Part shown: one piece after another, positions 1-5,089 of the stretch
How the letters are laid out: each line of letters opens with the position of its first letter
How positions within the stretch are numbered: position 1 is the stretch's first letter
Assembly: GCA_016210895.1 (NCBI GenBank)
Contig: JACQTG010000154.1
Span: 1-6,055 of the forward strand
Origin: Acidobacteriota bacterium
GTDB taxonomy: Bacteria; Acidobacteriota; Terriglobia; Acidoferrales; 2-02-FULL-67-57
Direction: 5' to 3'
Length of the DNA: 6,055 nucleotides
Notes under the pieces: generated by a model
What the model was told of the DNA's origin: nothing
Seen by the model: the letters and a program-made list of their open reading frames with translations, nothing else
Databases searched by the model: none
Position numbers and translations under genes: made by a program

Positions 1-486
1 GCCCCGGACTTCTATCCCGCCCACAACAACCTGTGCTCGAAATACGTCAGCGCAGGAGACTTCACCGCCGCCGAAACGGTGTTCGCCCAGGTGATCCGGC
101 TCAACGCCAGCGACGCCCAGGCCTACTTCAATCTGGGCAATGTTTTCTTCCTGACCAGCCGGTACGAGGAGGCGGAGCGGACCTTGCAGGAAGGGTTGAA
201 GCGGGAGCCGGGCTCCGGGTTCGGCCACTTTCTGCTCGGGTCGGTCTATGTGCGCGGGGAGGAATTCGGCCGCGCCGAGCAACATCTCCGCACCGCGCTC
301 GACCTTGAGCCGCAGCTGTCGGCGGTGCGGCTGGAGCTCGTCAACCTCTACCTCCTCCAGCAGCGGCCCGCTGAGGCCGTCAAGGAGTTGAAGAGTTTCA
401 CGGAATTGTTTCCTGACGATCCCTTGACCCCGAAAGCCAAGAGAATCCTGGAAAGACTCGAGAGCTCAACCCCTCCCTCCAGGTAG
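1..486 (+). CDS. TPR-repeat protein, C-terminal part (5'-truncated)
   Basis: The frame is open from the first base and ends at TAG 484-486, giving 161 residues. The GTG at 79 lies in mid-repeat and is not a credible start. The sequence is almost all tetratricopeptide repeats of about 34 residues: roughly residues 4-35, 36-69, 70-103 and 104-137. They show the usual alternation, for example AYFNLGNVF...YEEAERTLQEGL, GHFLLGSVY...FGRAEQHLRTALDLEP and LELVNLYL...PAEAVKEL. A short tail (PLTPKAKRILERLESS) follows and probably caps the last helix. TPR arrays are protein-protein interaction scaffolds and do not indicate a reaction. The missing N-terminus could carry a signal peptide, a membrane segment or a catalytic domain; the two neighbouring genes end in similar TPR arrays, so this could be the tail of a comparable fusion. 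The gene converges on the - strand genes. TPR identity is confident; the role of the whole protein is unknown. Confidence 0.88.
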   Translation, partial: APDFYPAHNNLCSKYVSAGDFTAAETVFAQVIRLNASDAQAYFNLGNVFFLTSRYEEAERTLQEGLKREPGSGFGHFLLGSVYVRGEEFGRAEQHLRTALDLEPQLSAVRLELVNLYLLQQRPAEAVKELKSFTELFPDDPLTPKAKRILERLESSTPPSR

Positions 487-494
487 GCTCTTCT

Positions 495-508
495 GGCCGC
501 CGGCGGCC
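495..508. other. 14-bp GC palindrome just after the TPR gene
   Basis: GGCCGCCGGCGGCC is a perfect palindrome starting 9 nt after the TAG stop of the TPR gene. In RNA it could fold as a short GC stem. No T run follows it (next is GCCAATCC), so it is at best a weak or non-canonical terminator. In GC-rich DNA a palindrome of this kind may also be chance. Confidence 0.4.
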
Positions 509-520
509 GCCAATCCTTCT

Positions 521-558
521 GCCCTGAGCGGAGTCCAAGAGAGGAATCTCATTCCTCT
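521..558 (+). repeat. Intergenic repeat copy 1 with terminal hairpin
   Basis: A degenerate copy of the local repeat: CCTGAGCGGAG at 523-533, then GAGGAATCTC at 541-550. It runs into a short hairpin: AGAGGAAT (540-547), loop CTC (548-550), ATTCCTCT (551-558), a perfect 8-bp stem. Its left arm is diverged compared with copies 2 and 3. No U tract follows (GTGACAG). Confidence 0.6.
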
Positions 559-595
559 GTGACAGACGGTGGCGCGAAAACCGCACCCCTCAGCC

Positions 596-628
596 CTGTC
601 ATCCTGAGCGAAGCGAAGGATCTCAAAC
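596..628 (+). repeat. Intergenic repeat copy 2
   Basis: Begins CTGTCATCCTGAGCG and ends GGATCTCAAAC. The arms ATCCT (601-605) and AGGAT (617-621) are complementary and enclose an 11-nt loop, so the unit is a small stem-loop. From memory, this TCATCCTGAGCGAAGCGAAG-type unit recurs in intergenic regions of Acidobacteriota and some other GC-rich bacteria; no search was run. Confidence 0.72.
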
Positions 629-633
629 TGTGC

Positions 634-681
634 CTGTGATTCCGAGCGGAACCCGTAGGGCGAAGTCGAGGAATCTCAAAC
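634..681 (+). repeat. Intergenic repeat copy 3 (with about 11-nt insertion)
   Basis: Starts CTGTGATTCCGAGCGGA and ends GAATCTCAAAC, so it matches copy 2 at both ends and in the same order. Extra central sequence (about ACCCGTAGGGC) lengthens the loop. The arms GATTCC (638-643) and GGAATC (670-675) are complementary. The unit lies 5 nt after copy 2 in direct orientation. Confidence 0.7.
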
Positions 682-710
682 CACGCCAGCGGCGCCGATG
701 AGATTCCTCG
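667..710. terminator. Long stem-loop; possible bidirectional termination or mRNA 3'-end hairpin
   Basis: CGAGGAATCTCA (667-678) and TGAGATTCCTCG (699-710) form a perfect 12-bp inverted repeat around a 20-nt spacer. The spacer can itself pair: CGCC (684-687), loop AGC, GGCG (691-694). The left arm is the right end of repeat copy 3 and the right arm is an inverted half copy. The position between two convergent genes fits a hairpin that ends or protects both mRNAs. On the + strand it is followed only by a pyrimidine stretch (CCCTCTTTCTCCCCC), and on the - strand by no U run. The hairpin is certain as sequence; the terminator role is inferred. Confidence 0.45.
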
Positions 711-775
711 CCCTCTTTCTCCCCCGTCGGCAGGAAAAGCCTAGCTCGGGGTCCGCGCCGGCACTTTCGCGCGGC

Positions 776-2878
776 TCATTGGGGCGGGTTGGAGACGTAC
801 TGGCAGAACTCTTTCTCGAGGCGGCAGGCGGTCTCGTATTCGCGTTGGGCGGCGGCCAGCCGGTTCAGCCGCTGGTAGGCGTAGGCCAGATTGAGGTGAG
901 CTTCGGCAAAGTCCGGGCGGCCCGCCAACGCCTGCTGGTAGCTTTCCACGGCGCGCTCGAACTCTCCGCTGCGGCTGTACGCGATGCCCAGATAGTTGTA
1001 GGTAGCCGGGTCGGTCACACCCAGCTCCACCGCCTGGGCCAGGTTCCGGGCGGCGGCGGCGTAGTCTCCCTGCTTGATTCCCAGCAGGCCCAGAGCCCGC
1101 CGGGCGGGGGCGAAGTTCGGCTGTATGGACAGGGTTTTTTCGAGCGAGGCCATGGCGGTGGGAGTGTCCTGGCGCATCTGGACTTGCCCTAATTCGAACC
1201 AGGCGCGAAAGTTTCGTGGGTTGAGGGCCAGTGCCTGCTTCAGCCACTGTTGGGCGGCCTCGGGTTTTCCTTGGTGGCTGAGAGCGCGCCCGAGTCCCAT
1301 CATGGCTTGGTCGAAATCGGGGTTGAGCTTGAGGGCGCGCGCGAACTCCGCCCCCGCCGCTTCCCACTTGCCTTGCCGGGAGGCCGCCTCGCCGAGCAAG
1401 AAAGGAATGAGGTAGAGTTCCGGTTCGGACTGCTGGACTTTCTCGAGCAGGGCCTGACCCCGAGTCTCGTCGCCGGCGTGCAAGGCATCCGTTGCCTGGA
1501 GGATTGAGTTGTACACCTCCAGCTTGTGTTTGGGATCACTGAGCCCAGAGGTTCGCCCCTTCGCCCCGGTAGGGGCGCGATAGGCCACGTACCCGAGCGA
1601 GCGGAGCTTTTCGATGCTTTCCGGATCCAAGCCAGAGGTGTCAACCCCGGGCGGGCGGCGCGGGTACCGAGCCAGCAGTGCTTGCACCTGGGCCCGCAGG
1701 GCGGCCACTTGTGTCTTCTCCTGCGGGGCGCGATTGTTTTTTTCCTGCGGGTCGGCCCTGAGGTCGTAGAGTTCGGGCTCCGGCGCCTCAATGTAGTGGT
1801 ACCGCTCCGTTTGCAGGCTGCGCAGGGGACTCCAGCCAAAAGAGCTGAAGGGGTAGAAGGTTTCGGCGTAGGCCGGGGGCTTTCCGGATTCGCGGCCCTG
1901 GGCCATCAAGGCGACCAGGCTGGCAGCTTGAAACTGCTTCTGAATCGGGTCGTCCTGAACGCCAGCCAGACGCAGGACGGTGGGGGCCACGCGAATGGTC
2001 TCGACCGGTGCCGCCACCCGCCGCGGTTTTACCCCGCTCCCCGCAGGAGGCTTGATGATTAGCGGCACCCACACCGTGGCGTTGTAGACAAAGAATCCGT
2101 GCTCGGCCTCCCCGTGCGCGCCCAGCGATTCTCCGTGGTCGCTGAGGAAGACCACCAAGGTGCGGTCATACAAATCCCGCTGCTTCAGCCACTCGAGCAG
2201 CCGACCCAGGTGGTGGTCCGCATAGGCCACCTCCCCGTCGTAGGGCCGGTTCCGGTAGCGGGAGCGGAAGGGCTCGGGAGCGTCGTAGGGGCTGTGGGGG
2301 TCGAAGAGATGAAGCCAGAGGAAAAAGGGTTGACGCGGCAGAGTCTCCAGCCACTTCAGGGCTTGCTCGACGCTGGCTTCGGCCCGGCGGTCGACGAGAC
2401 CCAGGTCCTTCTGGCCAAAAGCCTGCGCGGGGAACACATCGTAGTAATGGTCGAAGCCCCGGGCCAGCCCCCAGCTGCGATCCAGGACGAAGGCGCTGAC
2501 AACGGCGCCGGTGGCATACCCCTGCTGGCGCAAGCTTTCGGTGAGGGTGCGAAACTCCGGTGACAGGGTTTGCCCGGTGAAATCCTGAACGCCATTGGAG
2601 AAAGGATAGGTGCCGGTGAAGAGGGCCACATGAGAGGGCCAGGTTAGGGGAACCGGCGCGATGGCGCGCTCGAACACCACGCCGTCGTGCGCCAAGCCGT
2701 CTAGGGCTGGAGTCTGGATTTGCTTGTATCCATAGCAGCCGAGCCGGTCGGCGCGCAGGGTATCTACCGTGATCAAGAGAATATTGGGACGGGTAGGATT
2801 CGTGGCGGCCCTGGCCGCTGAGGTTGACAACACAAGGGCCGCGAGAAGCCCGAAGGTCATTGTCCTCGCGATGGGCAA
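776..2878 (-). CDS. Exported sulfatase-like (Thr-nucleophile) hydrolase with C-terminal TPR array
   Basis: A 700-residue protein. Residues 1-25 form a Sec-type signal peptide (hydrophobic LLAALVL, AARA-type end), predicting an exported protein. Residues about 30-395 are a sulfatase-like domain of the alkaline phosphatase superfamily: PNILLITVDT with metal ligand D39, LGCYGY, GFDHYYD, H190-L-F-D193-P-H195, D247-H248-G-E, H255 and H260, and the YDLRADP end motif. The nucleophile site reads T79-W-P-S-H83 instead of CxPSR, so formylglycine cannot form. Thr-nucleophile phosphoesterases and phosphotransferases carry this pattern, so the substrate is more likely a phospho(di)ester than a sulfate ester; this is inference. 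A linker ending SLGY (427-430) leads to about six TPRs (roughly 455-690). The TTG start at 2878 is chosen because AGGAG lies 8 nt upstream; the in-frame ATG at 2860 has GAGGA only 2 nt away, too close. It lies 46 nt after its paralog and is probably cotranscribed. A slippery heptamer lies at the domain junction. Confidence 0.9.
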   Translation of the reverse strand: MPIARTMTFGLLAALVLSTSAARAATNPTRPNILLITVDTLRADRLGCYGYKQIQTPALDGLAHDGVVFERAIAPVPLTWPSHVALFTGTYPFSNGVQDFTGQTLSPEFRTLTESLRQQGYATGAVVSAFVLDRSWGLARGFDHYYDVFPAQAFGQKDLGLVDRRAEASVEQALKWLETLPRQPFFLWLHLFDPHSPYDAPEPFRSRYRNRPYDGEVAYADHHLGRLLEWLKQRDLYDRTLVVFLSDHGESLGAHGEAEHGFFVYNATVWVPLIIKPPAGSGVKPRRVAAPVETIRVAPTVLRLAGVQDDPIQKQFQAASLVALMAQGRESGKPPAYAETFYPFSSFGWSPLRSLQTERYHYIEAPEPELYDLRADPQEKNNRAPQEKTQVAALRAQVQALLARYPRRPPGVDTSGLDPESIEKLRSLGYVAYRAPTGAKGRTSGLSDPKHKLEVYNSILQATDALHAGDETRGQALLEKVQQSEPELYLIPFLLGEAASRQGKWEAAGAEFARALKLNPDFDQAMMGLGRALSHQGKPEAAQQWLKQALALNPRNFRAWFELGQVQMRQDTPTAMASLEKTLSIQPNFAPARRALGLLGIKQGDYAAAARNLAQAVELGVTDPATYNYLGIAYSRSGEFERAVESYQQALAGRPDFAEAHLNLAYAYQRLNRLAAAQREYETACRLEKEFCQYVSNPPQ
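1693..1742 (-). promoter_or_regulatory. Candidate -1 ribosomal frameshift signal (slippery heptamer plus stem)
   Basis: On the coding (-) strand an A-AAA-AAC heptamer (1742 down to 1736) lies in the phase needed for -1 slippage: codons GAA AAA AAC, with K380 and N381 in the last two. After 8 nt comes CCCGCAGG (1727-1720), a 19-nt loop, and CCTGCGGG (1700-1693), a perfect 8-bp stem. The -1 frame stays open for 31 codons and stops at TGA 1643-1641. It would give about 412 residues: the whole hydrolase domain with a Gly/Pro/Ala-rich tail and no TPRs. The paralog has no A run here. A-AAA-AAC is less slippery than A-AAA-AAG in E. coli, and GC-rich stems arise easily by chance, so function is unproven. 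Confidence 0.3.
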
Positions 2879-2886
2879 TTCCCCTT

Positions 2887-2891
2887 CTCCT
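2887..2891 (-). promoter_or_regulatory. Shine-Dalgarno site that supports the TTG start
   Basis: AGGAG on the - strand lies 8 nt upstream of the TTG at 2878-2876. The spacing is ideal and decides for TTG over the internal ATG at 2860. Both starts leave an adequate signal peptide. Confidence 0.65.
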
Positions 2892-2924
2892 GGGTCCGTC
2901 GGCGCCGGTAGCCTGGGCCCGTCG

Positions 2925-4904
2925 TCAACGCGGGGGCGGCGATTGGCCTTCCCGCAACACTTCTTGCGCTTCGGCGTGCAAGCCCCGGGCGCGGAGGGCC
3001 TTGATCAGGGTCTGGCGCGCTCTGGCATTGTTGGGAGCCAAGTCCACAGCCTTCCGGAGGGCTGGGAGGGCTTGTTCTACCTGGCCCTGGTGGAGCAGCA
3101 CCTCGCCCAACGCGGCGTAGCCCGTGGCGTAGTCTGGATAAATGGTCACCGATTGCTGAAAAGCCCCCACACTCTCCTGAACGCGCCCTTGCTGCAAGTA
3201 GGTGACTCCGAGGTTGAAAGCGGCCGCGAAGTTGGTGGGGTCCAATTCGAGGGTGCGCTGGAAAGCGGCAACGGCTTGCTCCGACTGGCCCGCCTTCCCG
3301 TAGGCCAGCCCGAGGTAGTAGTTGGCCAGAGCATAGTCGGGCTGCCACTCTAGCACCCGGCGAAACCCGGCGATGGCTTGGGGGAAATCACCCTGGCGAT
3401 AGGAGTTCAGGGCGAGCAGATAGTGCACGGGCGAGGAAGCACTCTCCACCTTGAGCGCGGCCTGCAGTTTGGCAGTCGAAGCCTCGTAGCGGCCCTGCTG
3501 GCTATCGGCGATGGCGTCCGAGACCAGTTCGTACATCTGGATGCGGTCCTTGGGGTCGGGCAGGTTGCGGTTGCTGATGGTGGGCGAACCGCCACCGGAG
3601 ACCGCCGCATACCCGAGCGATTTCAGCCGCTCCATCAGGGCGGGGTCGAGGCCGGTTTCTTCCCCAGTCTCCTGCCCGGCGGGCGGAGAGTACTTTTTGA
3701 TGAGCTGCGCCAGCCGGCCTTGCAGTTCTCTGGCGATGCGCTGTTTCTGGGTAAAGAGGTTTCTCTGCTCCCCCGGGTCTTGCGCAAGGTCGTAGAGCTC
3801 TGGCTTGGGGGCATCAATGAAACGGTAGTTGCCCAACTGAATGCTGCGCAGCTCACTCCAGTTGAAGTGCAAGCGCGGCAGGAACGTCTCTGCATAGATT
3901 CCCTCGCCCGTGCCGCGGGGCTCTTCCCGCATCAGGGAAACCAGGCTGCGGCCCTGCACCTCCTCAGGCACCGACAAACCAAGCAGCCGCAGGATGGTGG
4001 GGAAGAGATCGACCAGGCTCACCGGTGTCGAAATTCGCTTTCGGGGAGGAGAAGGTCCAGGCGGTGGCCTGAAAAGGAGGGGTACGTGAAGGGTGGAGTT
4101 GTAGATAAAAAATCCGTGCGTCTTTTCGCCGTGCTCCCCCAAACCCTCCCCGTGATCGCCGGCCAAAACAATCAAGGTGCGGTCATAGAGTTTCTTTTCC
4201 CGGAGAAACTCCAGCACACGACCCACCTGGGCATCCACGAAGGCGATTTCGCCATCGTAGGGTTGGTCTGCGTATTGAGCGCTGTAGGGGGGCGGCGGCA
4301 GGTAGGGATGGTGAGCATCATAAAGATGAAGCCAAAGGAAAAAAGGCTTCTGAGAGCTGCTGCGCCCCAGCCACGCCAGGCCTTCCTCGACCACCAGGTC
4401 GCCCCGGCGCTCCATCGCATCCAGGTTGGTCTCATCCAGGCGGCTGAAGTCAAAGTTGTCGTAGTAGTAGTCGAAGCCGCGGGCGAGCCCAAAGCGCGCA
4501 TCCAATACCGCCGAGCCCACAATCCCCGCGGTGGTGTAGCCTTGCTCGCGCAGCAGGCCAGCCAGGGTGGCGTGCTCGGCGCCCAGGCGGTTGCCACTGA
4601 AGTCATGCATGCCGATGGCCATCGGGTACTTGCCCGTGAACATGATGGCGTGGGCGGGCAGGGTAACGGGTACGGGCGTGTAGGCTCTTTCGAAACGGGC
4701 TCCGGCGGCGGCCAAGCCATCGATATGCGGGGTGCGAACCTTCTTATAGCCGTAGCAGCCCAGATGGTCGGCGCGCACGGTGTCCAGGGTAATCAGGAGG
4801 AGGTTGGGGCGGTCTTCCGCCGCCACCGTCCCGCAGCTGGAAACCAGGAAGGCGAGAAAAAGCTGGGCCCAGCCTCGCCGACACCACCGCAGAGCAGGTT
4901 GCAT
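2925..4904 (-). CDS. Probable lipoprotein: sulfatase-like (Thr-nucleophile) hydrolase with C-terminal TPR array
   Basis: A 659-residue paralog of the next gene, with the same order of domains. The ATG at 4904 is chosen because the signal peptide starts there (RRGWAQLFLAFL). The GTG 40 codons upstream adds only a Pro/Arg/Gly-rich stretch lacking protein character and would place the likely promoter inside the gene. VSSC at 21-24 fits a lipobox, so the protein may be lipid-anchored at C24; cleavage near AVAAE-type residues 27-30 by signal peptidase I is the alternative. The hydrolase domain spans about 32-400: RPNLLLITLDT with D41, LGCYGY, H193-L-Y-D196-A-H198, D250-H251-G-E, H258 and H263. The active site is T81-L-P-A-H85, lacking the Cys, Ser and Arg of CxPSR, so it cannot be a formylglycine sulfatase. 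The linker ends SLGY (429-432). About six TPRs fill 455-652. The only upstream Shine-Dalgarno-like sequence is GAGAGAG, 12 nt away, which is weak. It is the first gene of a probable two-gene operon and is divergent from the GWxTD gene. The substrate is unknown. Confidence 0.9.
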   Translation of the reverse strand: MQPALRWCRRGWAQLFLAFLVSSCGTVAAEDRPNLLLITLDTVRADHLGCYGYKKVRTPHIDGLAAAGARFERAYTPVPVTLPAHAIMFTGKYPMAIGMHDFSGNRLGAEHATLAGLLREQGYTTAGIVGSAVLDARFGLARGFDYYYDNFDFSRLDETNLDAMERRGDLVVEEGLAWLGRSSSQKPFFLWLHLYDAHHPYLPPPPYSAQYADQPYDGEIAFVDAQVGRVLEFLREKKLYDRTLIVLAGDHGEGLGEHGEKTHGFFIYNSTLHVPLLFRPPPGPSPPRKRISTPVSLVDLFPTILRLLGLSVPEEVQGRSLVSLMREEPRGTGEGIYAETFLPRLHFNWSELRSIQLGNYRFIDAPKPELYDLAQDPGEQRNLFTQKQRIARELQGRLAQLIKKYSPPAGQETGEETGLDPALMERLKSLGYAAVSGGGSPTISNRNLPDPKDRIQMYELVSDAIADSQQGRYEASTAKLQAALKVESASSPVHYLLALNSYRQGDFPQAIAGFRRVLEWQPDYALANYYLGLAYGKAGQSEQAVAAFQRTLELDPTNFAAAFNLGVTYLQQGRVQESVGAFQQSVTIYPDYATGYAALGEVLLHQGQVEQALPALRKAVDLAPNNARARQTLIKALRARGLHAEAQEVLREGQSPPPR

Positions 4905-4944
4905 CGCTTTTGTGCGCTCTCTCGCGGGAACCCCTCCCCCTCCT

Positions 4945-4973
4945 ATTTTGCCTCGGGGGTTCTGGGGGGTCAA
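4945..4973 (-). promoter_or_regulatory. Predicted sigma70-type promoter of the hydrolase/TPR operon
   Basis: On the - strand: -35 TTGACC (4973-4968), a 17-nt spacer, and -10 CAAAAT (4950-4945, 4 of 6 to consensus). Transcription would start near 4938, giving a 5' leader of about 33 nt before the ATG at 4904. The -35 is strong, the spacing optimal and the -10 weak. Confidence 0.5.
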
Positions 4974-4983
4974 TCTCCGCGTG

Positions 4984-4993
4984 TTCCCGGGAA
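4984..4993. promoter_or_regulatory. Palindrome between divergent promoters; possible operator
   Basis: TTCCCGGGAA is a perfect 10-bp palindrome 10 bp upstream of the - strand -35 and about 50 bp upstream of the + strand -35. A related half site, CGGGAAC (4925-4931), is inverted relative to GTTCCCG (4983-4989), so the pair flanks the - strand promoter. This could be a regulator site serving both genes. The regulator is unknown and the palindrome is short enough to be chance. Confidence 0.28.
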
Positions 4994-5042
4994 TTCTTGG
5001 CGGGGGCCAGCGGGCAGCCAGCACTGGGGGGCTTTTGGATTC

Positions 5043-5071
5043 TTGACCCGAAAGTGAGGCAAGGATAGAAT
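5043..5071 (+). promoter_or_regulatory. Predicted sigma70-type promoter of the GWxTD gene
   Basis: TTGACC (5043-5048; 5 of 6 to the -35 consensus), a 17-nt spacer (5049-5065), and TAGAAT (5066-5071; 5 of 6 to the -10 consensus). Transcription would begin near 5078, about 12 nt before the ATG, so the mRNA would start almost at its own ribosome binding site. Confidence 0.72.
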
Positions 5072-5079
5072 GGGGCGCT

Positions 5080-5084
5080 GGGAG
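5080..5084 (+). promoter_or_regulatory. Shine-Dalgarno site of the GWxTD gene
   Basis: GGGAG with a 5-nt gap (TGGGT) before the ATG at 5090. It supports that start over the out-of-frame ATG at 5070, which overlaps the predicted -10 box. Confidence 0.65.
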
Positions 5085-5089
5085 TGGGT

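Larger units (their letters stand above)
487..775. other. Gene-free repeat-bearing spacer between convergent genes
   Basis: This stretch of 289 nt separates the stop codons of two convergent genes. I see no credible gene in it; the open frames that cross it have no ribosome binding site and no recognisable protein. It holds short degenerate repeats (listed separately), a 14-bp GC palindrome and two further hairpins. None of the hairpins is followed by a clear U tract on either strand, so no textbook intrinsic terminator was found. Transcripts from both sides probably end here, helped by the hairpins or by Rho. Confidence 0.7.

Noticed and set aside
596..681. CRISPR array
   Set aside because: The repeats are few, degenerate and differ in length, with only 5 nt between copies 2 and 3. 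There are no regular spacers and no cas genes in view.
698..1192. A 164-codon + strand open frame starting in the intergenic hairpin
   Set aside because: Its start lies in the right arm of the inverted repeat, it has no ribosome binding site, and most of it is antisense to the TPR coding region.
741..1367. A 208-codon - strand open frame overlapping the TPR part of the downstream hydrolase
   Set aside because: It is the -1 frame of the real gene, rich in Arg, Pro and Gly. The frame has a stop (1643-1641) between the slippery site and this region, so a frameshift would not reach it.
2879..2924. Terminator or promoter between the two hydrolase genes
   Set aside because: The 46-nt gap holds only a short CGGCGCCG palindrome and the ribosome binding site. 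There is no stable hairpin with a U tract and no -35/-10 pair, so cotranscription is the simpler reading.
4905..5024. N-terminal extension of the lipoprotein gene to the GTG at 5024
   Set aside because: The added 40 residues are Pro/Arg/Gly-rich, bury the signal peptide inside the protein and overlap the predicted promoter. The ATG at 4904 begins a normal signal peptide.
3378..5057. A 559-codon open frame on the + strand opposite the lipoprotein hydrolase gene
   Set aside because: It is antisense to a gene with clear family motifs. Its translation has no recognisable domain, and long antisense frames are common in GC-rich coding DNA.
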